From Anaerolineae bacterium (GTDB taxonomy: Bacteria; Chloroflexota; Anaerolineae; Anaerolineales; Anaerolineaceae), in NCBI GenBank assembly GCA_013178295.1, contig JABLWW010000017.1:108599-172598 (forward strand): DNA of 64,000 bases, read 5' to 3'. Positions 42,375-52,135 of the stretch are shown in pieces. The position numbers were made by a program, and so were the translations under genes. Position 1 is the stretch's first letter. Each line of letters begins with the position of its first letter. The notes under the pieces were generated by a model that was not told the DNA's origin, searched no databases, and was given only the letters and a program-made list of their open reading frames with translations.

Positions 42375-42635
42375 TCAGACTCTTCTCTCCAGGTAATAGG
42401 CAAAAGCAACCGTACCAAGAAACGTGATCAGCGCCAGGATGATGGCGACATCCAGGAAATTGACCTGATTAAAGCGAACTGCATAGACGATGATAAAACC
42501 CATTGCAATGACGCTGATCAAATCCAATGCCACCACGCGGTCAGGGAGATACGGCCCACGGATGAGGCGAACAAATGCGCCAATCAACCCTAATGAAATT
42601 AACAACAGAATGATGTTCCACAAGATTTCTATCAT
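42375..42635 (-). CDS. mrpF: Na+/H+ antiporter subunit F
   Basis: An 86-residue protein with three membrane segments and the MrpF pattern RLIRGPYLPDRVVALDLIS, including the conserved Asp in the second helix. The start overlaps the end of mrpE by 4 bp, and mrpG follows after 3 bp. Confidence 0.9.
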   Translation of the reverse strand: MIEILWNIILLLISLGLIGAFVRLIRGPYLPDRVVALDLISVIAMGFIIVYAVRFNQVNFLDVAIILALITFLGTVAFAYYLERRV

Positions 42636-43108
42636 GCCTCGACGATCTCCTTCACGCGTCTTTCATACTCTTGTTTAATAGCAGAGCGAAATTTTTCGGC
42701 GTCTTCCAGCCAGACCGTATGCACATACAACATCTTGCGGTCAACGGATATATCCAGGCTAAGCGTGCCGGGCGTGAGCGTGATCATATTTGCCAGAAAT
42801 ACGATCCCAGCGCGGGTCTTCAAGTCAAGAGGAACGGCCACCACGCCCGGGCGCAATTGCATCTTGGGCGAAAGGATGGTTACTGCCATGCGCAGATTTG
42901 CCAGAAGCAACTCTTTAACGAAAAAGAGCACAAACTCAACAACTTTTGGAAAACGCGAGAAGTATCGTTTGGAGCGCGTGGAGCGGAAAGCCAGCCAGAG
43001 CACACCATAACCGAGCAAGAAACCAAACAGCAAATCAACAGGCTGAAAACTGCCTGTGAGAGCAACCCAAGCGAGCGCAAGCAGGAGGTTGACCAGAAAT
43101 AAATTCAT
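42632..43108 (-). CDS. mrpE: Na+/H+ antiporter subunit E
   Basis: A 158-residue protein with two N-terminal membrane segments and a cytoplasmic C-terminal domain. The MrpE signature is FFVKELLLANLRMAVTIL and LANMITLTPGTLSLDIS. It overlaps mrpD by 4 bp at its start and mrpF by 4 bp at its end. MrpE supports complex assembly. Confidence 0.9.
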   Translation of the reverse strand: MNLFLVNLLLALAWVALTGSFQPVDLLFGFLLGYGVLWLAFRSTRSKRYFSRFPKVVEFVLFFVKELLLANLRMAVTILSPKMQLRPGVVAVPLDLKTRAGIVFLANMITLTPGTLSLDISVDRKMLYVHTVWLEDAEKFRSAIKQEYERRVKEIVEA

Positions 43109-44586
43109 GGCATTGCCCCCAATACAGCCGTGATGTAGGTGGATGGGTTACTGATTTGCATTGCTGCCATCTGACATACGCCGTACAGCGGCGCAGCGAG
43201 AACACCGGCGGCGGTTGAGAGGGCAACCAGTGCAAGCGTTGGCACCCACAGCCATGCGTTGACGCGTGCGACGGTTGTATGAGCGTCCTCAGATGTGCTC
43301 TTCCAAAATGCTTCATTCCAGATTTTTGTCATTGAATACAGCGTGAAAAAGCTCACAAAGAGACCCACTGCGACAATAAGGTATTGCTGCAATTCAAAAC
43401 CGGCGATGATCAAGACCAGTTTGGCGAAAAAGCCCGAAAGCGGCGGCAGACCTGCCAGCGAAAGCGCTGGCAATAAAAACATGAGAGATAGAGAAGGTTT
43501 TGCGGCATATAATCCCCCCAGTTTTTTGAGGTTATAAGAGCCTTTTAATTCAAAAATAATTCCGGAGACCATAAACAGCGCTGTTTTGGCAAGAATCACA
43601 TGCACCATGAAATACATCCCAGCCGCCAGCGCCTGCTGACGAAACAACCCCAGCCCCATCAACAGATAACCAATTTGACTGATGATGTGAAATGAAAGCA
43701 GACGTCTCATATCTGTCTGCGCCGTGGCGCCAAAGACTCCAGTGACCATGGTGAAGCCAGCCAGTATCAGAATCAGCGTATGTGTGTAAACGGCGTCCTG
43801 CGTGAAAAGCAGCGTGAAGACACGATACAACGCATACACGCCCACTTTGGTCAGCAGCCCGGAAAACAGGGCGGTGATGGTAACCGGCGGCGTGTGATAA
43901 GAAGCTGGCAGCCAGAAGAACAAGGGAAACAAGGCTGACTTGATGCCAAAGGCAATTAATAGCAAGACTGCCACCACAGTAACTTGCCCGTAGGGCTGTA
44001 CGTGATTCAGACGCAACGCCATTTCTGCCATGTTGAGCGTTCCAACCATGTTGTAAAGCAGCCCAATGGCGCAAAGGAACAAAGTGGAAGCCAGCAGGTT
44101 GGGGATTAGGTACTTTACGGCGCCCTCGATTTGTGTGCGCTCTCCGCCCAAGGCAATCAGCACGAAGGAAGCCATCAACATCACTTCAAACCAGACATAG
44201 AGGTTAAACAGGTCTCCGGCGCAAAAGGCGCCATTTACCCCCGTGAGCAGAAAGAAAAACAGGGGGTAAAACCCCGCTTTTGTCCTCTGTGGGTCAATTT
44301 GTCCAATGCTATAAGCGGCAAGGATGAGCGCTAAAGCGCCACTGATGACCAGCATCACCGCGCTGAATGTATCTACAACCAGTGTGATTCCGAAGGGTGC
44401 CCGCCAGTTGCCGGCCTGTATGGTTTGAATGCCGTTTGTTAGCGTGAGACGAAAAATAAGAACGGCGATGGTAAGTATCGTCGCTGAAGCCAACAGGGAT
44501 ATCCAGCGTTGTATTTGCGGGCGGTTGGAGAGCAGCAGCATGAGAATTGCAAAGGTGAGCGGCGCGATGACAACGAAAACAATCAT
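43105..44586 (-). CDS. mrpD: Na+/H+ antiporter subunit D (complex I NuoN-like)
   Basis: A 493-residue protein with about 14 membrane segments, homologous to the antiporter-like subunits of respiratory complex I. Landmarks are FYPLFFFLLTGVNGAFCAGDLFNLYVWFEVML (conserved Glu of helix V), FGIKSALFPLFFWLPASYHTPP (conserved Lys/His) and the GDMRRLLSFHIISQIGY-like region at TDMRRLLSFH. It overlaps mrpC by 4 bp at its start and mrpE by 4 bp at its end. Confidence 0.92.
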   Translation of the reverse strand: MIVFVVIAPLTFAILMLLLSNRPQIQRWISLLASATILTIAVLIFRLTLTNGIQTIQAGNWRAPFGITLVVDTFSAVMLVISGALALILAAYSIGQIDPQRTKAGFYPLFFFLLTGVNGAFCAGDLFNLYVWFEVMLMASFVLIALGGERTQIEGAVKYLIPNLLASTLFLCAIGLLYNMVGTLNMAEMALRLNHVQPYGQVTVVAVLLLIAFGIKSALFPLFFWLPASYHTPPVTITALFSGLLTKVGVYALYRVFTLLFTQDAVYTHTLILILAGFTMVTGVFGATAQTDMRRLLSFHIISQIGYLLMGLGLFRQQALAAGMYFMVHVILAKTALFMVSGIIFELKGSYNLKKLGGLYAAKPSLSLMFLLPALSLAGLPPLSGFFAKLVLIIAGFELQQYLIVAVGLFVSFFTLYSMTKIWNEAFWKSTSEDAHTTVARVNAWLWVPTLALVALSTAAGVLAAPLYGVCQMAAMQISNPSTYITAVLGAMP

Positions 44587-45002
44587 GATGTTACGGCATC
44601 TCCATTTTCATCCACTTCAATGCTGCGTTTGTCCACGACCTCATCTGTTCCACAGGGAAGATCACTACACAGCATTTCATTCATGTCATCCGTACCGGAG
44701 ACGATATGCGATTGGCGGATAAGCACCATAGCGAATGCAATTGTGCCAAAGCTAATCACAATTGCGGTCAGAATCAGCGCTTGTGGAACAGGATCGGCAA
44801 AACCGGGCAGGGGCGTGGTTTCGCCAGGGGGGATAATTGGCGGTCTGGCAGGGACGAGGTTGGCAGAGGAAAACAGCAGCAAATTGACCGCATAGCTAAG
44901 CAGCAGCAGCCCAATCAGAATTTTAACCAGACTGCGGCGCGAGAGCATGTAAATCCCGCTTGCAAACAATACCCCAGAAGCAATGGCAAATAACAAAATC
45001 AT
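44583..45002 (-). CDS. mrpC: Na+/H+ antiporter subunit C (NuoK-like)
   Basis: 139 residues from the ATG at 45002. The 16 residues upstream of it overlap the preceding gene and are not convincing. Three membrane segments match NuoK/MrpC, with GIYMLSRRSLVKILIGLLLLSYAVNLLLF and a conserved DPVPQALILTAIVIS region. The C-terminal tail is acidic and extended. It starts 4 bp after the mrpAB stop and overlaps mrpD. Confidence 0.9.
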   Translation of the reverse strand: MILLFAIASGVLFASGIYMLSRRSLVKILIGLLLLSYAVNLLLFSSANLVPARPPIIPPGETTPLPGFADPVPQALILTAIVISFGTIAFAMVLIRQSHIVSGTDDMNEMLCSDLPCGTDEVVDKRSIEVDENGDAVTS

Positions 45003-45006
45003 GCGC

Positions 45007-47742
45007 TTATTCCTTTGCGAAGGTGAGGAGAATCCACAATACAACTCCAATCACCGCCAGGTACACACCGACATCGAAAAGGATGGGTGTCCCCACTTTG
45101 CCAATTACGGCGAATGTTTGCGGCAGCCACAGCCCCGTCATGAAAGGTTTTCCCCAGAGCATGCCAATCAGCCCGCTGACTAATGCAATGAATAAGCCGC
45201 TGGCAACCAACAGGCGCGGTTTGATGCTGATGAGCTTGCGCAAAGCGTCGGGCGAGATGGCAATGGCGTATAACATGAGCGCGCTGGCTGCCACCAACCC
45301 ACCGACAAAACCACCGCCGATTTTATTGTGCCCGCGCAACAACAGGAAAATGGAAAAAATCAGCAATAATGGCGTCATATATAAAGCCGAGCTTTCAAGC
45401 AAGATGGATTTTTGTATCTTGCGTTGGGGGATTGAAAGCGTTTCCTTATCGCCAAGGGTCAGTTGAATCAGTGCCAACACACCAATCGCGGCGATTGCCA
45501 ATACGGTGATTTCGCCCAATGTATCCAGCCCGCGGAAATCTACCAGGATCACATTGACAATGTTGCGCCCATAGGCATTCGATAGACTGTTGCGGCTGTA
45601 AAAATCGCTGACGGTGGATTCGCTGGCATGGGAAGAAACAAGCAGCATGAGCAGGGTCATCAACCCGCCGCTGGCTAATGAAATGATCAGGTCAGAAACA
45701 TTGGGGATGCGTCTTGTGCGCTGAATAAACTTGGGCAGCCGATAGATGACGAGCACAAACAGAATGACGGTCAGCGTTTCGATGGCAAACTGCACCATCG
45801 AAAGGTCGGGGGCGCTGTACAGCATAAAAAGGATGGCGATGCTATAGCCGATGGCGCCCAACATGGCGATGGTTGCCAAGCGCGAAGTGGTGCGGGTAAC
45901 TGTGATGGCTGCGATGATGATAATTGCGGTTAGCACATAGTCGTAGAAGCGCGGGGCAGTCCAGGCTGGCAGCGGAAAACTTCCTGCCAGCCGCGTCCAT
46001 GCGGTATATGTGGTGAGTGCTATGGTCGTCAGGGCGATAACCAACACGTAGAAGCGCAAATATCCGCTTTGCAGCATGCGCGTTTGCCAGGCGGCAAAGG
46101 CGAGGATCGTTTCGAGGGCTTTGTTGTACAGGTTTGCCGGTCCGAGAAAACGCACTTTGTTCCAGAGGCGCGTTGCCAATGCAATGAGGGAATGGCGCAG
46201 TGGATACATTGCGCCTGCCAGCAGCACCGTCAGCGCGCTGAGCAGCAGATACGGTGTGACGCCATGCCATAGTGTCAGCTTCACTGTGGAGACTTGCGGC
46301 GAGATTGCCATGACGGCTGGTTTAATCAGCATGTTGGCAGTTGTCTGCGGCGCAATGCCTGTGAGAAGACCGCACAGAGCGAGAATGAGCGGCGGGAGAT
46401 ACAGCGGTGGGGTTTCGGCGTGCGGGTGAAACTGGCGGGCTGGTTTTGCCCAGAATGGCGCAAAGCCGAGCCACAAGGCAACCCCTGCCATGGCGACAAA
46501 CCCGATAACCGCCAGAACGGTCAACATGGGGTCTCCTGTGGTTAGGATGCTCTCATAAGAGAGTTCTTTGGCAATAAAGCCAAGGAAGGGCGGCAGCCCC
46601 ACCATTGCCAGCGATGAAAGCACCGCCGCCAGGGCGGTATAGGGCATGGCTTTTGACAACCCGCCCAATTCGGTGATGTTGCGGTTGTGGACGGCATGGT
46701 CAATCCCGCCAGCAACAAGAAACAAACAACCTTTGTACAATGCGTGCGCCAGCAGAAATACCGGCATGGCTTTGATGGCAATGGGGGTGCCCAAACCGAG
46801 CAAAAAGACCAACCCCCCCAGCGCGCCCACGGTGGTATAAGCCAGGATGCGCTTGAGATCGGTCTGCCCAAGCGCCAAAAGCGCACCGCCCGTCAGCGTG
46901 ATCATCCCGATCAGCGGTACGCTGTTTCCCCAAATGGGCAAGCTGCCAAAGAGCGGGAACAGGCGCGCCAGCAAATAGACCCCGGCTTTGACCATTGTAG
47001 CTGAATGCAGATAGGCGCTGACCGGGGTGGGGGCTTCCATGGCATTGGGCAGCCAGAAGTGAAAGGGGAATTGCGCCGATTTTGCCATGGCGCCGATCAG
47101 AATGAGAATGAAAGCGGCTGGAGCGAGGGGATGCTGCTGGATATCTTGGGCGTGCTGCAGCCAGGTTTGAATCTCGAACGTATTGCTGGTGATATACAGC
47201 AAGGCAAAGCCAGCCAGCATGGCAAGCCCGCCGCTGGCGGTGACCAGCAGCGCCTGCCAGGCACCGGCGCGGGCGTTGGGGCGGTCGTGATCAAAACCGA
47301 TGAGCAAAAACGAGGTGATGCTGGTGAGTTCCCAGAATAAAAACAGCAACAGGGCATTACCGCTTAACACCACACCCAGCATGGCGCTCATAAACAACAA
47401 CACAATGGTCAAAAAGCGCGGCAGAGACGGATGGTTTGCCAGATATGCACCGCCATACATGATAATCAACCCGCCGATGCCCGTGATCAGGACCGCCATC
47501 AGATAGCTCAAGCCGTCCAGATGAAAAGAAAAGGCGACACCCAGTTGTGTCGCCCAATCGAAGCTTGTGTGCAGGGTTTGATGTTGGATGTTGCTTGGCA
47601 GCCACCACCCCCACAGCATGACGGCGGAGAGCAAGATGAGCAACCCCAACAGCGTGCCTGTCCGTCCTCTCAGCCAGCGGTACAACCATGGGGTTAGAGC
47701 GGAAAGCAAAATGAGAAAGAATACATATCCCGGCAAGAGCAT
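45007..47742 (-). CDS. mrpA: Na+/H+ antiporter fused subunits A and B
   Basis: A 911-residue protein with more than 20 membrane segments. Residues 1 to about 760 are MrpA. They include the NuoL-like core (VLLFMSAMLGVVLSGNALLLFLFWELTSITSFLLIGF, KSAQFPFHFWLPNAMEAPTPVSAYLHSATMVKAG; landmarks FWELTS and MEAPTPVSAYLHSAT) and the MrpA-specific C-terminal region (FRGLDTLGEITVLAIAAIG). From about 770 the sequence is MrpB (MTPLLLIFSIFLLLRGHNKIGGGFVGG). This AB fusion is known in several lineages and explains the missing separate mrpB. It is the first gene of the operon. Confidence 0.92.
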   Translation of the reverse strand: MLLPGYVFFLILLSALTPWLYRWLRGRTGTLLGLLILLSAVMLWGWWLPSNIQHQTLHTSFDWATQLGVAFSFHLDGLSYLMAVLITGIGGLIIMYGGAYLANHPSLPRFLTIVLLFMSAMLGVVLSGNALLLFLFWELTSITSFLLIGFDHDRPNARAGAWQALLVTASGGLAMLAGFALLYITSNTFEIQTWLQHAQDIQQHPLAPAAFILILIGAMAKSAQFPFHFWLPNAMEAPTPVSAYLHSATMVKAGVYLLARLFPLFGSLPIWGNSVPLIGMITLTGGALLALGQTDLKRILAYTTVGALGGLVFLLGLGTPIAIKAMPVFLLAHALYKGCLFLVAGGIDHAVHNRNITELGGLSKAMPYTALAAVLSSLAMVGLPPFLGFIAKELSYESILTTGDPMLTVLAVIGFVAMAGVALWLGFAPFWAKPARQFHPHAETPPLYLPPLILALCGLLTGIAPQTTANMLIKPAVMAISPQVSTVKLTLWHGVTPYLLLSALTVLLAGAMYPLRHSLIALATRLWNKVRFLGPANLYNKALETILAFAAWQTRMLQSGYLRFYVLVIALTTIALTTYTAWTRLAGSFPLPAWTAPRFYDYVLTAIIIIAAITVTRTTSRLATIAMLGAIGYSIAILFMLYSAPDLSMVQFAIETLTVILFVLVIYRLPKFIQRTRRIPNVSDLIISLASGGLMTLLMLLVSSHASESTVSDFYSRNSLSNAYGRNIVNVILVDFRGLDTLGEITVLAIAAIGVLALIQLTLGDKETLSIPQRKIQKSILLESSALYMTPLLLIFSIFLLLRGHNKIGGGFVGGLVAASALMLYAIAISPDALRKLISIKPRLLVASGLFIALVSGLIGMLWGKPFMTGLWLPQTFAVIGKVGTPILFDVGVYLAVIGVVLWILLTFAKE

Positions 47743-48222
47743 TGTCTGGATACAGTCCTCTAAAAAATCTTGATCAACGCCAGCGCGTGGTAGCAGAAGG
47801 AATGCGTTTTACAAATTATAGCTTATCCCAAGACGTTTTGCTTGCCGGGGGGTGCGGTCGTCCTGCTGAAGCGTGAAGGATGATTGCGCGCAATGCGGCA
47901 GGTGGGTTGTTTGTCAACCGGGTTGAGGATTGCGTTTTCTGAATTTTTATTATAAGATTATTTTTAGAAAAAAATTACTATGCTGCGTAGGCTCGGGCGA
48001 GATTGTGGAGGGTGATGCAGTCTCGGCGGGATCAATTGTGGTGGATTTGTATTTGTGAGGCAAAAGAGGGTGATGATGTTAGACACCGCACAAGAATCTT
48101 AAAATTCGGAAATGTCTGATGTGTGTTGCATTAATTGCAACACGGTGTGGATATACTTGGGGTAAGCAGCTTGAATTGCTCCTATTTAGAACAAAAAACT
48201 TTTTGATTTGGGGTATTGTGCA
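47743..48222. other. Intergenic region between Mrp operon and CRISPR-Cas locus
   Basis: About 480 bp with no ORF I can support. It is locally very AT-rich at 47936-47982 (runs of A and T), unlike its surroundings. A palindrome at 48122-48142 lies in the probable promoter of the WYL/cas operon. TATACT (48151-48156) is a candidate -10 box. Confidence 0.6.
48122..48142. promoter_or_regulatory. Probable operator of the WYL regulator / cas operon
   Basis: A perfect inverted repeat GTGTTGCA (48122-48129) - TTAAT - TGCAACAC (48135-48142). It lies 80 bp upstream of the WYL gene and just before a candidate -10 box (TATACT, 48151-48156), so a bound protein would cover the -35 region. Confidence 0.6.
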
Positions 48223-49203
48223 ATGTCTCGTGCTGAAAACAAAACGCAACGTCTGCTGAAAATTGAAGAATTGCTTTTGGCAAATCCCGAAGGTTTGTCG
48301 CAGGCTGAAATTGCCCGCCGTCTGGATGTTCACCGTTCGGTGATTCACCGCAACCTGGATGATTTTCAGAAAATTTATCCGACCATTGTTCAAGAGGATG
48401 GACGCATCCGTCTCGATCGTTCGGCTTATCGGCTTAAATTGGAGATCAGCCTGGATGAGGCAATGGCGCTGCATTTGGCAGTGCGCTTGCTTGCCACGCG
48501 CATGGACAAGCACAACCCCCATGCTGCTACGGCGCTGTGCAAGCTGGGCGATGCTCTTGAGCGGGTTGCCCCGCGCATCAGCAGACACATCAAAAAGTCT
48601 GCCGATGCGATGGGTGAGGCTGATCTGCGGCAAGACCCCAATTTTCTGCGCACGCTGGAAGTTCTCACCCGTGCCTGGGCGGAAGAACGGATGGTTAGGG
48701 TTTGGCACCGCAAAGAAAGCGGACAGGTAAGCGAATATCTGTTTTCCCCGTATTTTATCGAGCCGTATGCCATTGGGCAAGCCGTGCATGTCATTGGCTA
48801 CCGCGACCCGCCCGGCGCACTGCGCACCTTCAAAGTCGAGCGGATTGAACGCATTGAGCTGACTCCACAAAAATATGTCATTCCGCAGGATTTTGATCCG
48901 GGGGAGCTTTTCAGGTATGCGTGGGGGATTTGGTTTACCGAAGAAGAGCCGATCAAGGTAACGCTCAAATTCAGCCCAAACGTGGCGCCGCGTGTGTTGG
49001 AAACACGCTGGCATCGCACAGAGCAGGTGGAGCATCTTGCCGATGGCAGCCTGCTCTGGCATGCACTGATTGCCGACCCGCAGGAGATGATGCCGTGGAT
49101 TCGGGGGTGGGGGGCTAGTTGTGAGGTGTTGCAGCCCGAAGGACTGCGCCAAACGTTGATCCAAGAAGTATGCAAAATGACGAGGGTGTATGGAATCGAA
49201 TGA
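48223..49203 (+). CDS. WYL-domain transcriptional regulator of the cas locus
   Basis: 326 residues from the ATG at 48223 (a TTG at 48208 is an alternative). The N-terminal helix-turn-helix is GLSQAEIARRLDVHRSVIHRNLDDF. The central WYL domain includes VWHRKESGQVSEYLFSPYFIEPYAIGQAVHVIGY (landmark YLFSPYFIEPYAIG), which binds ligands, probably nucleic acid or nucleotides. A C-terminal extension follows (TLKFSPNVAPRVLETRWH). WYL regulators often sit beside type I CRISPR-Cas loci and modulate their expression. Its end overlaps cas3 by 14 bp, so it is co-transcribed with the cas genes. Confidence 0.88.
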   Translation: MSRAENKTQRLLKIEELLLANPEGLSQAEIARRLDVHRSVIHRNLDDFQKIYPTIVQEDGRIRLDRSAYRLKLEISLDEAMALHLAVRLLATRMDKHNPHAATALCKLGDALERVAPRISRHIKKSADAMGEADLRQDPNFLRTLEVLTRAWAEERMVRVWHRKESGQVSEYLFSPYFIEPYAIGQAVHVIGYRDPPGALRTFKVERIERIELTPQKYVIPQDFDPGELFRYAWGIWFTEEEPIKVTLKFSPNVAPRVLETRWHRTEQVEHLADGSLLWHALIADPQEMMPWIRGWGASCEVLQPEGLRQTLIQEVCKMTRVYGIE

Positions 49204-51430
49204 AACAAATCACGACAAGCCCGTTGGCTTCTTTGCCCACCGACGGGATAACGAATCTTGCGAGAGTTGGCAGCCGCTTGTCGCACATTTAAAAAACACC
49301 GCTGAGATGGCGCGCGAATTTGGCCGCGTTGCAAATGTGGCAGACCTGGCATATATTGCCGGGTTGGTACACGACTTGGGTAAGTACTCGCGCGAATTTC
49401 AGCAACGGCTTGCTGGAAAAACAGTCCGCGTTGACCATTCGACTGCTGGCGCTAAAGAATTATTAGCTTTGCTCAAAAGCACACCACAAGAACCAATTGC
49501 CCAGCTTCTGGCGTATGTTATCACCGGGCATCATAGCGGTCTGTTGGATTATGGCGACATCACCGATTTTCAGGGAGACGGCACGCTTTCCGCACGGCTA
49601 AAAACAAAAGTGTGCGATTACAGTGCCTACAACACCGACCTTGACCTATCAAGCTTGCCGTTTCCGCAACAATTACACATTCGTCCATTGAAAGGACGGA
49701 GGGGGTTTTCACTGGCTTTCCTGACTCGAATGATTTACTCGGCGGTTGTTGATGCCGACTTTCAGGAAACTGAGACATACATGAGAGGTCAAAAACCGCG
49801 CGGTGGATATGCTGACATCCAAACTTTGAGCGAAAAACTTAACAAGCATTTGCGTCGCTTCGAGAACCCCAAAACCGATATCAACCGCAAACGCACGGAA
49901 ACTCTGAAAGCCTGTGTGGAGAAAGCGGCAGAACCCCCGGGGTTTTTCAAGCTCACCGTTCCCACCGGCGGCGGAAAGACTCTCTCGTCTATGGCATTCG
50001 CGCTCAACCATGCCAGACAGCATGGACTGCAGCGCATCATCTATGTCATTCCGTTCACCACCATTATTGAGCAAAATGCCAAGGTATTCAAAGCTATTCT
50101 CGGCGAAGAAAATGTGTTGGAACATCATTCCAACTTTGACTGGGAACAAAAGCAGCGGCAGAGCGATGACAGCACCAACAGCGCTTATGCCAAACTCAAA
50201 CTCGCAGCAGAAAATTGGGATATCCCTATTGTCGTTACGACCAATGTGCAATTTTTTGAATCGCTTTTTGCCAATAAATCATCGCGCTGCCGCAAGTTGC
50301 ATAACATCGCTAGAAGCGTCATCATTTTTGATGAAGCTCAAATGCTGCCGCGCGAGTATATGAAACCGGCAATAAGCGCGGTTTGGGAGTTGGTGACAAA
50401 TTATGGGGCAAGTGCTGTATTCTGCACCGCGACTCAGCCAAATTTAGAGAAATTCCTTCCGCCAGGGACGCCCGTCATGGAGCTTGCGCCTAACCCTCAG
50501 GATTTATTTGACTTCTATAAGCGCGTCGAGGTCAAAAACCTGGGAACATTGACCGATGCGGATTTGGCGGATCGCCTCAATGGACACGATCAAGTCCTAT
50601 GTATTGTCAACACCCGGCGTCACGCCAGCGGGTTGTTCCAGATGCTGAAGGGCGAGGGCAATTATCATCTTTCAACGCTGCTGTGTCCGGCGCATCGTAA
50701 GCAAAAAATTGACGAAATTCGAACGCGGCTGGAAAACAAACAACCCTGCCGCGTGGTTTCAACCACTGTGATGGAGGCGGGTATTGATTTGGACTTCCCG
50801 GTCGGTTACCGCGCGCTGACGGGGTTGGATTCGATCAATCAGGCAGCAGGGCGCGTTAACCGCAACATGCACAATAAGGTGAGCGATTTATTCGTCTTTG
50901 AGCCAAAATCAGAGCTGATCAAGAAAACGCCGCGCTATATTGCTCAGGCGGTAGAAGTTTGCCGCATGGTGCTGCGGGATCACGCCAAAATGCCAATTTC
51001 CATTGCGGCAATTGACGCATACTTCAGCCAGCTTTACAACTTGCAAGATCCGCACATATCGTTTGATTACAAACGCATCATGGACTACTTCAACGATGAT
51101 GGCAAATTCCAGTTTGAGACTGCGGCACGTCAGTTCCAAATCATTGAAGATGCCACTGAAACCGTTATCATCCCTTTTAACAAGGAGGCAAGAGACCTGA
51201 TCGAGGAGCTAAAGTACACGCAGTACCCATCCTCTACCTTACGAAAACTTCAGCCTTATACGGTTTCGATCTATCAGAGTGAATTCGATAAACTAAGTAC
51301 GAAAGGAGTGATTTTGACCATTCATGACACGTATGCCGTTCTTAACCCCGATAATTTTGATGCGTACTATGACCTTGACAGAGGTCTGCTTGTCCCCGAG
51401 AGCGAAAGCGCTGTCGGATTATTTTTCTAA
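49190..51430 (+). CDS. cas3: CRISPR-associated helicase/nuclease Cas3
   Basis: A 746-residue protein with fused domains in the usual order. The HD nuclease (about 10-230) has His33, the His61-Asp62 pair (GLVHDLGKYS), a further DH (VDHSTAG) and GHHSG. The superfamily 2 helicase has motif I PTGGGKT (258-264), motif II DEAQ (381-384, variant of DEAH), SAVFCTATQPN (motif III) and the C-terminal GRVNR (motif VI). It is recruited by the crRNA-bound Cascade and degrades the target strand. The length is normal for type I-C. Its start overlaps the WYL gene by 14 bp. cas5 follows after 39 bp with AAAGGAG. Confidence 0.96.
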   Translation: MESNETNHDKPVGFFAHRRDNESCESWQPLVAHLKNTAEMAREFGRVANVADLAYIAGLVHDLGKYSREFQQRLAGKTVRVDHSTAGAKELLALLKSTPQEPIAQLLAYVITGHHSGLLDYGDITDFQGDGTLSARLKTKVCDYSAYNTDLDLSSLPFPQQLHIRPLKGRRGFSLAFLTRMIYSAVVDADFQETETYMRGQKPRGGYADIQTLSEKLNKHLRRFENPKTDINRKRTETLKACVEKAAEPPGFFKLTVPTGGGKTLSSMAFALNHARQHGLQRIIYVIPFTTIIEQNAKVFKAILGEENVLEHHSNFDWEQKQRQSDDSTNSAYAKLKLAAENWDIPIVVTTNVQFFESLFANKSSRCRKLHNIARSVIIFDEAQMLPREYMKPAISAVWELVTNYGASAVFCTATQPNLEKFLPPGTPVMELAPNPQDLFDFYKRVEVKNLGTLTDADLADRLNGHDQVLCIVNTRRHASGLFQMLKGEGNYHLSTLLCPAHRKQKIDEIRTRLENKQPCRVVSTTVMEAGIDLDFPVGYRALTGLDSINQAAGRVNRNMHNKVSDLFVFEPKSELIKKTPRYIAQAVEVCRMVLRDHAKMPISIAAIDAYFSQLYNLQDPHISFDYKRIMDYFNDDGKFQFETAARQFQIIEDATETVIIPFNKEARDLIEELKYTQYPSSTLRKLQPYTVSIYQSEFDKLSTKGVILTIHDTYAVLNPDNFDAYYDLDRGLLVPESESAVGLFF

Positions 51431-51469
51431 TTTGTTGAATAAACTTTTGAAAAGAAAGGAGATCTACTT

Positions 51470-52135
51470 ATGGGATACGGAATCACCGTTCGCGTGCGCG
51501 GCGACTATGCCCTGTTTACCCGTCCGGAAATGAAGGCGGAACGGGTCAGTTATGATGTCATCACCCCATCAGCCGCGCGCGGCATCCTCGAGGCGGTCTA
51601 TTGGAAACCCGCCATCCGCTGGGTGATAGATAAGGTGCACGTCCTAAACGAAATTCGCTTTACCAATATCCGCCGCAATGAGGTAAGCGAAAAAGCGTCT
51701 GTGCACAACGCTGAGCAGGTGATGAAAGGTGCGCAAAAGCCGCTTTACATATCGGTGGTGGATAACCGCCAGCAGCGCGCCGCGATGGTTCTAAAGGACG
51801 TGGATTATGTTATCGAGGCGCATTTTGAGAAAGTGGAGGAAAAATGGGGCGAGCGCGACAGCGAAGAAGGGCATTACAACATCGCCCTGCGCCGCCTGCG
51901 GCAGGGGCAGTATTTTCACGCGCCCTGTTTGGGAACGCGCGAGTTTCCCGCCAAAGTCGAGATCATCGAGGATAAAGGCGATATTCCCAAAAGCGCCCTG
52001 AGCGGCAAGCGCCGAGTGGGTTGGATGCTCTATGATTTTGATTTCTCCAATCTGCGCGACATCCGTCCAACATTTTTCGAGGCCGAAATGGAAGATGGCA
52101 TCATTGACCTAACAGAAGTGAGGGTGCGGCAATGA
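51470..52135 (+). CDS. cas5c: Type I-C Cas5 (crRNA-processing Cascade subunit)
   Basis: A 221-residue RAMP protein. The I-C (Dvulg) type start YGITVRVRGDYALFTRPEMKAERVSYDV and TPSAARGILEAVYWKP are diagnostic. In type I-C this subunit replaces Cas6: it cuts the repeat and stays bound to the crRNA 5' handle. The absence of a cas6 gene agrees with that. The stop overlaps the cas8c start by 4 bp (ATGA). Confidence 0.95.
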   Translation: MGYGITVRVRGDYALFTRPEMKAERVSYDVITPSAARGILEAVYWKPAIRWVIDKVHVLNEIRFTNIRRNEVSEKASVHNAEQVMKGAQKPLYISVVDNRQQRAAMVLKDVDYVIEAHFEKVEEKWGERDSEEGHYNIALRRLRQGQYFHAPCLGTREFPAKVEIIEDKGDIPKSALSGKRRVGWMLYDFDFSNLRDIRPTFFEAEMEDGIIDLTEVRVRQ

